A program made the translations under genes and the position numbers. The notes under the pieces were generated by a model. It was given only the letters and a program-made list of their open reading frames with translations. It searched no databases and was not told the origin of the DNA. A stretch of 64,000 nt of DNA, from contig OX235271.1 in the NCBI GenBank assembly GCA_944472155.2, positions 66,880,416 through 66,944,415 of the forward strand. The letters are read 5' to 3'. Every line of letters starts with the position of its first letter. The stretch's first letter is position 1. The DNA comes from Trichobilharzia szidati. Lineage: Eukaryota > Platyhelminthes > Trematoda > Strigeidida > Schistosomatidae. Below, piece after piece: positions 41,501 to 47,439 of this stretch.

Positions 41501-44500
41501 GTATAGTAAGTAGCACTGACTTTACATTGGAGTTGAAAATCCGGATCTTATTTTTCATGCTGAGTGCCGAGTGTTGATCTCCACACAGACTTGAGAGAAA
41601 TGAAAGCTTGTCTTTCTTTCCCGATCCTTGCTTTGATGGATATAAATGCGTCCAAGTAGGTGATGGTGTTTCAATAAGGCTTTTAAATTAGCTCCTTGCA
41701 GTTTCAGTTTAACACTGTCACTCAGATGTAGTCGTTGTAGCAAGAGACTTCAATGGTTCAAGTAGAGAAGTCGTGCTAGTCAGGAAAGAATATTGGTGGC
41801 ACTGGAACCCAAGTAGCTTTGTGAGAGCTTGTGAAGAGTTGTCGTCTAGAGTGATGATAAGCAGTGGTGTTTGTCAGAGATACCCACTGTCCTCATTTCT
41901 GTTTAACTTCATCATAGATGTCTTAATGGAATTGACCCTAACTGAATTTAGTGACTTAAGGATTGACTTCTTATCAGCATGCAGTCTTGTAGACTTGGAT
42001 AACGTGGATAACATTGTTCTCCTAGGTGAAGACGCCTACAAAATGTAAAGTCTTCTGAACATCTTGAACAGAAATCCTCGAACGTTTGGCATACTATTCG
42101 CTTCTATCAAATGTAGGATGATGCTGCAGGACTAGACTGTATCAACCCTTAGTTTAAGGATAGAAAGTGAAGTGGTTAGCGTAAAAATTTGAAGTCTGCT
42201 ATTATTATAATTTTCTTGGGTCCAGAGAGGGCGATAGGGTTTCAACTGCACATCTCCATTTCACACTACTATCTGCAATCTTTTTCAGCATGGCCCATAA
42301 TTTCCCATAAACTTTCATTTCTTCCCGAAAGGCTCTCTTCCGGACACCCAACTCGTCGTTTTCCATTGAGGTTCCACGCGTTATGTCACTCAACGGTCTT
42401 CTTCTGCTTAACAGTAACAGTAATTGCACTATATATATATATATATATATATATGTATAAGTGAGTGTTTTCATTGTCCTTCTAGCTAACATCTTCAGCT
42501 GTCACTTAAATATTGTTTAGGAGGATAGTGAAAACTTCGTGGTCAAATCATCCAGCTCCGAGAACACAACCACATAAAAAAATAAGTCTACCTAAGCTAA
42601 AAATCTCCGTTATTTCAGGATAGCTCAGCTAACTTTACTTCTACTCACTTTTCGTTTCTTTTTTCGTAGGTCATAAAAGCGTGCAAACAGAACCATCTGC
42701 TGATACCTCCGACGCCTTACAGTCTTCTGTACATATCCAAACTGTAAGTTGTCACTTGCTTCAATTAGGCGAATATTTGAAAATTAATAAAACGATATTT
42801 GTTTTTGTTTACATTGATATAAAGGAAATATTTACAATTATTATCACCATGTTTGTTCTTTCTCATTGTACATTTTAATGTTCTCAACTTTAGCTTGTTT
42901 TATTTGTAAGTCCACCGTTTAAGGCTTTTATCATTGAGGAACATTGCTGACTAAACTCCTAAGAAGTCGCAGTAAAATACATGCGTTCATTATCCATCTT
43001 CCATGGTGCTTTTTTTCACTTTTCGCGTTCTAAGTGGAGCATATGGCTTCAACCTTCGTGTTTAGTAGACTAACTTTCATATTTCTTTCTTCTCCGAGCT
43101 TAATATGAGCTAGTAAACTAGTTAAGGTTTGGGAGTGTATCAGCGGGGAATCGAAGTTGGATCTCCCACGTATCTGGCGATGCTTTTAGGTGGCCAGTGT
43201 ATCATGCAGCAAGTTACTGATGTTACTGGAATGCATTATTAAATTCGATAACATTTTTTTTCTTCCTTCGCGTTCCCCAGTGGAACATAGGGCTTCAAGC
43301 TAGTGACTTGAAGTTTCTGTAGCAGTGTTTATTTTACAGGATGGGGTTGCTAGCCTCATGCCCAACCTTTCCTCTGGCTTAGCGAAGTAAAGGAGTGCCT
43401 CGACCGGGGATCGAACCCCGGACCATGTGCATGGTCGGCGAGCGTCCTAACCGCTTTGCCACCGACGCATAAATTCGATAACATAGTATCTAATAATTCA
43501 TTGTATGAACCACGAAACGCAAACTCATTATTTAGCATTAGGAATTGATTTCATTTTCGTACCATGTATAACAGGATTCTGTTTTTCTTCTTCTTTTCTT
43601 TTACCTTCCAGAGCCTTTGTGATCTACTATCAATTAAGCTTGGATTAAACTTGAGTGATAATTCAACATTCGATAATACTGAAATGCTTGAAATCAAGTC
43701 TATTCTACTTAATAAATATCCTATATTATCTCAATTCATGTCTATGGAATGTATTCATTACTTATGTACACATTTAATTGAAACACCGTGTATGAATTTA
43801 TTATATTTGGAGAAAGAAATTTCAAATTCTTTTCATACTCTCCTTGAAATACGACTTCAAAATTTCTTGAAACAAATCAACAATGAATTGAACAAATTAA
43901 TCGATGAATATAAAGTAAGTGTGGTTTATTATGTTTTTTGTTGCTTATTTATTTTGAATACTTAATTCATAGAAGAGATCATGTGATGGGAAGATGAAAG
44001 GCCTATTAGCAATCGCGCGGGTTCATCCAAAGAGGACTGCAAAGAATAAGTCAAAGTGATGTTCTGTTGAAGCCCTACACTGCACTCAAAACCCAAGGAA
44101 TTAATTGATTATTAATTACCTACTACCTTGCCCTCTCCTTGGTTTTTAATGATTCGCTGTACACCGTGCCACATAATATAATCAGACTGCTGTGGAATTG
44201 TATTCTTTTACAGTGATCGAAAGTTGCTCTTCATGCGATTGATTATTCATCTTCATAGAGCTCAATATACCTTTCATTTCTTTGGTCTTATTAGATTTAT
44301 ATCGGATTAAGTGAAATATTGTTATTATTACTGTTGCATTGGGTTCCGAGTGGAACATAGGGCTTCAACAACACATCTCCACTTTGTTCTATTTTCTTCT
44401 GTCCTCTTCAACTGGGTCCACGATTACCCATAATCTCTCATCTCCTCTCACGATCTTCTCCATGTTCCCCTTAGACAAGCCACCCGTCCTTTCCCATCCA

Positions 44501-45837
44501 GGTTCCACTAGAAGGCCTGGCGCGCGATGTCATTCAACGGTTTCCTTAGGGTATGCTCAATCCATCTCCTTTTTTCTCCTACATATTTGTTAAACAGTAT
44601 TTTCTTGGTTAGTTTGTTCCCATAGTTTCTTTTTGCTAACTCAAGTGAAGTATACGATTGCCAAATTCATAATTTCATCTTTTACTGGTAAAAAGTGTAA
44701 GCTACCCAGGAAATGTGTGGTGTTTCTTGGTCAGTGAAGATTTTTCAATGTTTTAGTGCGAAGAACTGAAACTTATCCGAGTTGTTAATTTTAAATAATC
44801 GAGTGTCTTCACATGTATTAAAATTTGTTTAATGTGGCATATTCATCTTTTCAACTTATCTTATGTGTATACATGTAGTCAGTGACTAAATGTTTTTTTT
44901 TATCTAGCATCATAAAAATCTTGAAAATTATTCACTTGAACACATTCGTTCACCACAGTATTTATTCCACAAGGCTTAGCAGTCAATTCCATGATTTATG
45001 TTTTATCTTTTTCCATACTTCTTAGCTATGCCTGATTACTCTCCATTTAATACTTTCATTATTTTATTTTACTCCTTCACCTTACGAGTAAAGCATCAAG
45101 CTTTGAAGTTTCATTAGCAGTAGCGCTGTTACGTTTTATACGGAATGAGGTTGCTTGCCTCACGTCCAACTTTCCTTGTTTATATGGCTGACTACCAGCT
45201 AAACAAGGTTCGGAATTGTGTCGTCCGGGTTTCGAACCCCGGGCCACATTCACAGTTGGTTAGCATGCTACAGCTGAACCATCTTCAATTATACCTCGAA
45301 ATTATTGTTTGTTGTCATGTCAAATAGAAGAACGGTAGGCTCTAGGCTGTTGAACCGAAAAATTCATATTATTGTACAAGACATAATGAGTAAATTTTCA
45401 AGTTTTACTTTTCATTTAGCCATACAAATGGAATAGTCAAAAATCTTAATTCACCTTACTTTACTCTGTCTAGGTGACTCATATTTTCAGTGAAAATACT
45501 GACAGGGCTGTTTTGTCAGATAACGCTGTGATTTTAAAATGCTTTGGTCCGCTACAGTCAATTTCTGTGAATGGAGAACCTGATAAAACGACTGCCGACT
45601 GTATTGCACATAATCTAAGTGTAAAAACTACAGATACTCAATTGTCTAACACAATTAGCAGTGAATATCAATCATTCATGACAAAAGTTCGTATATTAAC
45701 TTCAAGCGTGAGTAAATCAAGTGATTGTTCACCATCGTCTGATCTACATAATTCACTGTCGACTTGTGAACATAAATTTGTACAAGTTAGCGATCTTGAA
45801 GCTCCTTATTATTATTCTATCCTTGAAAAAATTAAAG
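11481..45837 (+). CDS. CEP152: CEP152/Asterless orthologue, 20 exons, 3' end missing
   Basis: Centrosomal coiled-coil scaffold that in animals recruits the kinase PLK4 to the centriole to start duplication. Twenty exons with GT/AG borders join in consistent phase: 11481-11573, 11611-11811, 13297-13574, 13669-13778, 14923-15138, 17022-17255, 20633-20772, 25284-25484, 27413-27560, 28687-28778, 30558-30883, 33934-34240, 36126-36263, 36355-36590, 38099-38201, 39811-39870, 40815-40878, 42670-42743, 43612-43914, 45474-45837. They give 1229 codons; vertebrate CEP152 is roughly 1650-1710. Order of recognisable blocks matches CEP152: acidic N terminus (residues about 10-60), Pro/Ser-rich linker, then long heptad-rich coiled coil. 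Diagnostic blocks are LEEAQKHCQQLASSG (exon 9), DQVAIYENVLRLDV followed by an acidic stretch (exon 11), AVDRARAVCESHYTAMRRRL (exon 14) and FWREELPEQ then ARQSWLSEM (exons 16-17), each close to the vertebrate protein as I remember it. Start: ATG at 11481 is directly preceded by in-frame TGA. The last exon ends in phase 1, so the gene continues. Identity is recognised by eye, not by search. Confidence 0.85.
11574..11610 (+). other. 37-base first intron of CEP152
   Basis: Begins GTAAATTGGC and ends TTTCGACAG. Very short 5' introns are a known trait of schistosome genes, with intron length growing toward the 3' end. That trend is seen here. Confidence 0.75.
11611..11811 (+). CDS. CEP152: CEP152 exon 2
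   Basis: 67 codons, phase 0 at both ends, after a 37-base intron (11574-11610). It begins LNQLISEQLGDFDLSEEEDQ, matching the vertebrate pattern of a short amphipathic segment followed by acidic residues. A second AG 24 bases downstream (at 11634) would also keep the frame and drop eight residues, so the acceptor choice is not certain. Confidence 0.8.
11812..13296. other. CEP152 intron 2, no element recognised
   Basis: 1485 bases of unassigned AT-rich sequence. Confidence 0.5.
13297..13574 (+). CDS. CEP152: CEP152 exon 3
   Basis: 278 bases, enters in phase 0 and leaves in phase 2. Encodes a Ser/Asn/Gln-rich low-complexity stretch, as expected for the poorly conserved N-terminal linker. The acceptor is TTACTAG and the donor GTAAGA. 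Confidence 0.75.
13669..13778 (+). CDS. CEP152: CEP152 exon 4
   Basis: 110 bases after a 94-base intron; phase 2 in, phase 1 out. The spliced codon AAG joins to a short segment containing APIINWDLSLPGE. Low conservation is expected here, so the call rests on phase and splice sites. Confidence 0.7.
13779..14922. other. CEP152 intron 4, no element recognised
   Basis: 1144 bases of unassigned AT-rich sequence with a clear pyrimidine-rich acceptor region at the end. Confidence 0.5.
14923..15138 (+). CDS. CEP152: CEP152 exon 5
   Basis: 216 bases, phase 1 in and out. Pro/Ser/Thr-rich linker, including TPPSPWSLLPSSVPQSLPPP. Good pyrimidine tract before AG at 14922, donor GTAACG. Confidence 0.75.
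16118..16345 (-). repeat. SINE-A copy in intron 5
   Basis: Tail at left (reverse complement of GAACGTGAAGGAA), body, and worn tRNA head at right. Antisense to CEP152. The rest of intron 5 (15139-17021) is unassigned. Confidence 0.6.
17022..17255 (+). CDS. CEP152: CEP152 exon 6 (start of coiled coil)
   Basis: 234 bases, phase 1 in and out. The first half is linker; the second half, from about RRELLYSARGHQLQELQAEV, is where heptad-like coiled coil begins, as in the vertebrate protein. Confidence 0.8.
17390..18030 (+). mobile_element. RTE-like B fragment in intron 6
   Basis: Open stretch at 17485-17751 reads LEIGSEVVECVDHFTYLGNC and IADEISARI, the region just after the reverse-transcriptase catalytic motif, as in the copy at 47440-48699. 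It decays after 17750, with later remnants to about 18030. Confidence 0.7.
18530..18900 (-). mobile_element. RTE-like B 3' end fragment
   Basis: Shares the 3' untranslated end (reverse complement of CTTCAACATAGAACTCTGCAC) with the copy at 47460. Diverged. Confidence 0.5.
19380..19950 (-). mobile_element. Penelope-like fragment of a second lineage
   Basis: Minus strand reads CLHGASYIGPSTRVLFNRVQ then EHCPAQLRRG (GIY-YIG-like), with SNNLKDKIPHLANSVC before it and, farther on, AEALAIGIEKLDFCIQNKFV, the pattern of Penelope-like C termini. It differs clearly from the 1885-2905 family. Frameshifts break it. Confidence 0.5.
19951..20632. other. end of CEP152 intron 6, no element recognised
   Basis: AT-rich, ends with a pyrimidine-rich tract and TTTTAG acceptor at 20632. 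Confidence 0.4.
20633..20772 (+). CDS. CEP152: CEP152 exon 7
   Basis: 140 bases, phase 1 in, phase 0 out. Charged coiled coil (for example LEDTVKSLRMELVTKKENAE). Confidence 0.8.
21290..21668. mobile_element. foldback element, family 1
   Basis: Inverted arms of about 100 bases: 21296-21399 and 21567-21665, starting TTCATTATAATAAAGG and ending in its complement. They enclose about 165 bases with no coding capacity. Related, older copies lie in each unit of the array at 49200-63315. No target-site duplication is evident. Confidence 0.65.
21735..22440 (-). mobile_element. Penelope-like fragment, family of 1885-2905
   Basis: Minus strand reads VMAKILQSIRLHAAHEPTQS, then KEDKIITVYKINCINCQKHN, equivalent to the linker and GIY start of the element at 1885-2905. 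The 3' end lies near 21740 with the shared CTCTGAGCTG sequence. Decayed. Confidence 0.6.
22441..23555. other. CEP152 intron 7, unassigned part
   Basis: Contains a T-run near 22972 and a short GT microsatellite at about 23311-23328; otherwise nothing recognised. Confidence 0.4.
23560..23788 (-). repeat. SINE-A copy in intron 7
   Basis: Complete: tail at left (reverse complement of CTATGTTCCGCTGGGAACG), body, and tRNA head at right ending in CCACCGACGCA. Antisense to CEP152. Confidence 0.7.
23790..25283. other. CEP152 intron 7, remaining part
   Basis: No element recognised; includes short TTA/TAA runs near 24122 and 24345. Confidence 0.4.
25284..25484 (+). CDS. CEP152: CEP152 exon 8
   Basis: 67 codons, phase 0 both ends. 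Coiled coil containing CQLVELTTGNALKRAEEREA and a following Gln/Arg-rich helix. This aligns with the vertebrate block that reads QLVDLHHSESLQRAREQHE, a strong point for orthology. Confidence 0.85.
25650..25850 (-). repeat. Sm-alpha SINE, minus copy
   Basis: tRNA-like head about 25770-25845, then hammerhead region about 25745-25680 on the minus strand: GGTACGTCCAGCGGAGGAGT, stem II, GATGAAG. The first core box reads CGGAGGA instead of CUGANGA and GAAA is GAAG, so it is predicted inactive. Confidence 0.7.
25870..26100 (+). repeat. Sm-alpha SINE, plus copy
   Basis: Head with A box TGGCCTAGTGG and B box GATTCGAGTCTC (about 25878-25947), then the hammerhead region 25955-26036 with stem II GTCC CAAATA GGAC and GAAA intact. 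The first core box is AGGACGA, so C3 and U4 are lost. Divergent from the minus copy beside it. Confidence 0.75.
26520..26745 (-). repeat. Sm-alpha SINE, minus copy
   Basis: Head at about 26655-26735, hammerhead region about 26635-26566: CATCCAGATGACGAGTC, stem II, GACGAAG, and the cleavage side GCATCCTGGATTCC. C3 is A and A15.1 is G. Otherwise close to the published Sm-alpha ribozyme. Confidence 0.75.
26755..27155. repeat. head-to-head Sm-alpha bodies forming a palindrome
   Basis: Left arm (26755-26945, minus orientation) and right arm (26965-27155, plus orientation) are near-complete inverted copies lacking tRNA heads. The right arm keeps GAAA and stem II but has ATGACGA for the first core box (C3 to A). 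The arms could form a hairpin of about 190 base pairs. Confidence 0.7.
27413..27560 (+). CDS. CEP152: CEP152 exon 9
   Basis: 148 bases, phase 0 in, phase 1 out. Ends LEEAQKHCQQLASSG, nearly the vertebrate LEESQKQCAHLLQSG. It is one of the clearest matches in the gene. Confidence 0.88.
27640..28610 (+). mobile_element. RTE-type (SR2-like) fragment in intron 9
   Basis: Parallels 60840-61620: the GTCACACAAACTCGAAGACT block, CAGCAAAGACAGGACTCCAG and AACCAATAAAGAGCC in the same order. It contains many stops. Same orientation as CEP152. Confidence 0.6.
28687..28778 (+). CDS. CEP152: CEP152 exon 10
   Basis: 92 bases, phase 1 in, phase 0 out. Coiled coil ending DVNKILQ, matching vertebrate NMNKALQ just before the exon 11 block. 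Confidence 0.85.
28779..29655. other. CEP152 intron 10, first part
   Basis: Unassigned, with TTA microsatellite runs near 28930 and 29450 and an imperfect inverted repeat of about 24 bases (29079-29103 with 29238-29262). Confidence 0.35.
29660..30130 (-). mobile_element. possible Penelope-like fragment, second lineage
   Basis: Minus-strand frame 29663-29863 (KSVFVRLQFTEDINSEIVSL) is reminiscent of the linker before the endonuclease in the 19380-19950 lineage. Weak; no endonuclease motif seen. Confidence 0.3.
30558..30883 (+). CDS. CEP152: CEP152 exon 11
   Basis: 326 bases, phase 0 in, phase 2 out. Begins DELRGFRDQVAIYENVLRLD, aligned with vertebrate KDEISLYESAAKLG, followed in both by a break in the helix and acidic residues. 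The remainder is a His/Ser/Arg-rich linker not obviously shared with vertebrates. An in-frame ATG at 30543 lies in the intron end and is not the start. Confidence 0.88.
30884..31375. other. start of CEP152 intron 11, no element recognised
   Basis: AT-rich unassigned sequence. Confidence 0.35.
31380..31935 (+). mobile_element. RTE-like ORF fragment
   Basis: Plus strand carries VIKDRVYKAWVRTVLRLCN and then, after frameshifts, FDHQCLLTIV and NFEVRRCISGNCGDFFQQ, similar in layout to the C-terminal part of the RTE-like B ORF. Dead copy. Confidence 0.5.
32330..32900 (+). mobile_element. RTE-like B fragment, 3' part
   Basis: Nucleotide match to the C-terminal ORF and 3' end of the 47440-48699 copy: GTGTTACACATGCCTAGCTA, then TAAACGAAAAACATGGCTTC, then the CTGGAGACAATTGGTGATAT block. 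Frames broken. Confidence 0.6.
33105..33655. mobile_element. foldback element, family 2
   Basis: Left arm about 33180-33235 and right arm about 33535-33590 are inverted: CGAGCATAATTTATCGCTCA against ATAATTTATGCTCAAAACGT, and ATATCAATGTATTTAC against AATACATTGATATGA. Noncoding between. A related single arm is at 3695-3835. The outer limits are approximate. Confidence 0.5.
33934..34240 (+). CDS. CEP152: CEP152 exon 12
   Basis: 307 bases, phase 2 in, phase 0 out. A Ser/Lys/Pro-rich linker, then coiled coil resumes at GRLRAELEKCLLNYKAKREQ, corresponding to the vertebrate helix that restarts with KAEVQRLL. Confidence 0.85.
34540..35345 (-). mobile_element. RTE-type (SR2-like) fragment in intron 12
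   Basis: 3' end at left; the minus strand in 34935-34645 reads GKWRWNGCTLGGMLDDL and similar C-terminal sequence. Rest of the intron (35346-36125) is unassigned. Confidence 0.55.
36126..36263 (+). CDS. CEP152: CEP152 exon 13
   Basis: 46 codons, phase 0 both ends. Coiled coil with a Gly/Pro break (IGENPGP) and then QLERLKGDYVRLEEELQ. Confidence 0.82.
36355..36590 (+). CDS. CEP152: CEP152 exon 14
   Basis: 236 bases after a 91-base intron; phase 0 in, phase 2 out. Ala/Glu/Arg-rich helix containing AVDRARAVCESHYTAMRRRL, matching vertebrate [20 protein letters not shown]. The open frame runs past the donor into intron, ending in a TA microsatellite, which is not coding. Confidence 0.88.
36660..36680. 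repeat. TA microsatellite
   Basis: About ten TA units just inside intron 14, 70 bases after the exon 14 donor. Confidence 0.9.
36866..37080 (-). repeat. SINE-A copy in intron 14
   Basis: Tail at left with T-run 36857-36865, body, and tRNA head ending at GCCACCGACGC (37080). B box GGTTCGATCCC intact on the minus strand. Antisense to CEP152. Confidence 0.7.
37365..37810. repeat. coding-like inverted duplication, unidentified
   Basis: Two inverted arms meet near 37585. The left arm (+) reads HLSLIKDHSWSNLKVA, then after one stop DEFRQK, LEFHEFLAKHEAELQCF. The right arm (-) reads SLVNGHVWSNSRVALDEFRQ, LECRGFQDKHEAELRCF. Both continue into similar but less alike sequence. Coding sequence may extend left on the plus strand to about 37209 (TERSIYDIATYLDIPSTFVK). 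I do not recognise the protein; it is not RTE, CR1, Penelope or gypsy pol. Confidence 0.55.
38099..38201 (+). CDS. CEP152: CEP152 exon 15
   Basis: 103 bases, phase 2 in, phase 0 out. Encodes RKELYGMQQEVQRVTNLYHE and a following charged helix; similar spacing to vertebrate LNKEVTAVQECYLE. Confidence 0.82.
38800..39085 (+). repeat. type-3 SINE pieces, head at 39012-39085
   Basis: The plus-strand tRNA-like head is GGGTCCCAGTTGCTGAATGG followed by GGTTCGTCCCTCC as B box. Before it lies the flanking block also seen at 62735-62790 in reverse (GAATTGGTAGAAGTTAGAA). A minus-strand hammerhead-like relic with GAAACAGCTGTCC is at about 38820-38870. Confidence 0.55.
39086..39560 (+). mobile_element. RTE-like B fragment, C-terminal ORF and 3' end
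   Basis: Open at 39087-39311: KLHRLRWLGHVLRMTNHRLP then GAGWKRVSGGQTKTWYQSMK, as in 47440-48699. It is followed by the 3' end with CAGACAGACAGAG tail at about 39550-39562. The 5' break joins directly to the SINE head before it. Confidence 0.75.
39563..39660 (+). repeat. type-3 hammerhead relic
   Basis: GTTGAGTCCCGAAATAGAAC, GAAACAGTTGTCC and AGTACTCCCTGG parallel the fold at 62602-62650, with the first core box and stem II damaged. Confidence 0.45.
39811..39870 (+). CDS. CEP152: CEP152 exon 16 (20 codons)
   Basis: Twenty codons, phase 0 both ends, flanked by TTTTAG and GTAAGT. Ends MKFWREELPEQ, similar to the vertebrate RWLGELPEL motif. Confidence 0.8.
40015..40440 (-). mobile_element. RTE-like B fragment, strongly diverged
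   Basis: Lies within intron 16. The order of blocks follows the 3' end of 47440-48699 (reverse complement), for example AGTTGCCACACTGCCTAC and GACATGCATAGTGATCTCAA. Heavily worn. Confidence 0.4.
40815..40878 (+). CDS. CEP152: CEP152 exon 17 (64 bases)
   Basis: 64 bases, phase 0 in, phase 1 out. Encodes IEVARQSWLSEMKGQ, continuing the exon 16 helix. The donor GTAAGT is strong. Confidence 0.8.
41085..41770 (-). mobile_element. RTE-type (SR2-like) fragment in intron 17
   Basis: Minus strand: 3' end at 41085-41100, then C-terminal ORF with LLEWNPKGKRRVGHHCKGDL (41189-41434 frame) and upstream decayed coding sequence. Antisense to CEP152. Confidence 0.7.
41771..42190 (+). mobile_element. RTE-like B fragment with RT active-site region
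   Basis: Frame 41773-42048 reads SGVCQRYPLSSFLFNFIIDV and NVDNIVLLGEDAYKM, where the catalytic YADD of an active copy has become NVDN. Abuts the antisense RTE fragment at 41085-41770. Confidence 0.7.
42215..42420 (-). mobile_element. short RTE-type (SR2-like) 3' fragment
   Basis: Minus frame 42205-42492 includes RKRAFREEMKVYGKLWAMLK, matching the C terminus of the SR2-like family, and is followed at 42430-42453 by a TA microsatellite. Confidence 0.6.
42490..42585 (+). mobile_element. Penelope-like 3' terminal remnant
   Basis: Carries ACATCTTCAGCTGTCACTTA and CATCCAGCTCCGAGAACACA, the same 3' end as at 2810-2900. Only about 95 bases remain. Confidence 0.5.
42670..42743 (+). CDS. CEP152: CEP152 exon 18
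   Basis: 74 bases, phase 1 in, phase 0 out. Encodes SHKSVQTEPSADTSDAL. The SVQTE element recalls the GSQTDQ-type motif of the vertebrate protein, although there it lies slightly earlier in the order. Confidence 0.75.
43016..43205 (-). repeat. SINE-A copy, diverged, intron 18
   Basis: Tail (reverse complement of CATATGCTCCACTTAGAACG) at left, worn body, head barely recognisable. Antisense to CEP152. Confidence 0.5.
43262..43470 (-). repeat. SINE-A copy, intron 18
   Basis: Well preserved: tail CCCTATGTTCCACTGGGGAA in reverse complement, tRNA head with B box GGTTCGATCCC at right, ending GCCACCGACGC. Antisense to CEP152. Confidence 0.75.
43612..43914 (+). CDS. CEP152: CEP152 exon 19
   Basis: 101 codons, phase 0 both ends. 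Mixed helical sequence with several Ile/Leu-rich segments and a final NNELNKLIDEYK coiled stretch. No specific vertebrate block recognised; included because frame, phase and splice sites are all good. Confidence 0.72.
43980..44110 (+). mobile_element. RTE-type (SR2-like) 3' terminal remnant
   Basis: Contains GTTGAAGCCCTACACTGCAC and AACCCAAGGAATTAATTG, the family's 3' end. Confidence 0.5.
44325..44640 (-). mobile_element. RTE-type (SR2-like) 3' fragment, intron 19
   Basis: 3' end GAAGCCCTATGTTCCACTCG in reverse complement at about 44346-44365, with the tail at its left, followed by a C-terminal ORF remnant. Antisense to CEP152. Confidence 0.6.
45062..45292 (-). repeat. SINE-A copy, intron 19
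   Basis: Tail at left, body GATGAGGTTGC-like region about 45145, head at right with B box GGTTTCGAACCCC in reverse. Antisense to CEP152. Confidence 0.6.
45474..45837 (+). CDS. CEP152: CEP152 exon 20 (last exon visible)
   Basis: 364 bases, phase 0 in, phase 1 out at GTATGT. Mostly Ser/Thr-rich, ending YYYSILEKIK. No stop codon in frame before the donor, so at least one more exon is required. Reading through instead would add only ten codons to a TAA at 45867-45869, which is a possible alternative terminus but less likely given the strong donor. Confidence 0.68.
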
Positions 45838-45969
45838 GTATGTATGTATTCCAACTTTTTACCTGTTAAAAATTTAAGCTGTTTGTTATCTTCTCATGAA
45901 ACTAATATTTATTCTTGTGATTTTTGAATAAATGTTACTGAATTTCTGCCTACTATGCGATGTAAACTA

Positions 45970-46960
45970 AACCATTTTGACTGGTTTCAACGTAGACCTT
46001 TGCACAGATGTGCAGCAGTTCGAAATGCCACACTCCATGTAGTACACAAAGCAAGAGAAGGGAGTAAAGAGAGGTAAATAAATAGAAATATGAGGCGAAA
46101 AGAATAGTAATATGAAAGAACAACAGAATTTTATTGGATATTATAAATCACAAGGAGTGGATGCATATGAGCCATTGATAACCATTTTAAGCCAGCTATT
46201 GGTTCTTATCGTCCTGAACACCTCAACCAGTCAGGAAGTCTACACATCCCGATGTGGCTGAAACTACCTGTTAAAGGTTTCATACACTAATGGTATTGTT
46301 TTCGTTTGACTACCAACAACCCTTTTCCAATATAGTCCTATGTCAGTCAGCTAACATTGCCTGTCGAGGAAGTCTGTAGATGGCTAGGCATGCGTAACAT
46401 ATGTCTAAGCCATCTCAAGCTCATCGATTTACTTTCCCTTCTCACCTAATCCTCGGCGCCTAAACTCAGTATGACCCACCCTATTATAATACTTAACACG
46501 GAAGATAGAACACAGCCACTTATGATCAAAGACAGCTAGCCGGCGTTTTCATGTCTTACACTTTCAGTAGCTATATCTCACCGTCGAAATTGAGAAGAGA
46601 GCCAACTGCTGAGCAATACACATGTCGTTGGATTGATAGCCGGATATCGCATCTACGCCGGAGGTGACGTTAGTTGGCATCATCAAGTCATCAAGATTAT
46701 CCCCTGGCAACAAGTCAATCCCTTAGTCGCTGAAGTCAATTAGGGTTAATTCCAGTAGTACATCTATGATGAAACTAAACAGAAATGGGGAAAGTGGGCT
46801 GGCATCCCTGATGGACACCACTGGTTGTCACCACTTCATATGAGAACTACCCATAGGTTCTCACCTGACTGGTTGCATGATTTCAAGTAGATTGCCTTGA
46901 TCAGTGCAATGTATTTTCTCAGCATTCCCTTCACAGTCATTTAACGACTAGGTTGTCACC
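45970..46960 (-). mobile_element. RTE-like B copy, decayed
   Basis: Parallels 47460-48690 through its length: 3' end GTGCAGCAGTTCGAAATGCC, TCATCGATTTACTTTCCC, AATCAATCCCTTAGTC-like block and TAGATTGCCTTGATCAGTGC. All frames broken. Confidence 0.65.
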
Positions 46961-47439
46961 ATTACTGTGGATATTATCTGAGTGGATTGTGAGTGTTTGA
47001 TTTATTTAATGAAGGGCTATTGTTGAAAAAATTTTTAATCACTTTCCAGAGACCAATAGACTAGCGCTTTGGTAGCCGGATTTCTTCTCTGTGTAGGTCA
47101 TTTTTGGTGTTTTGCTAGTTGTTGTAATGAATATAACTCATTTATCCTCATAGAGGTACATCAGTCAACATTAGTAGCAGTATTAACAAATTCATCATAT
47201 AAGATGGCTAGGGTTGTTCTTGATAGATAATACCACGACTTTGGAAGCTATTACGCGATTCACTGGACTGCGTGCTTATGGAAGTGGGTAGACGGCTATT
47301 TCTTCCTGGCTTTCGAAACTAAGGAGGTCGATTTCTTCTTGGGGTACCTTAAACAGAAGGAGCATTAGTGTTAAGTGACCGTAGAGCCGAGGGGAAAACT
47401 ACTTGAGGCTTGTCACACTACCTGTTTGAAGTAGTTTTT

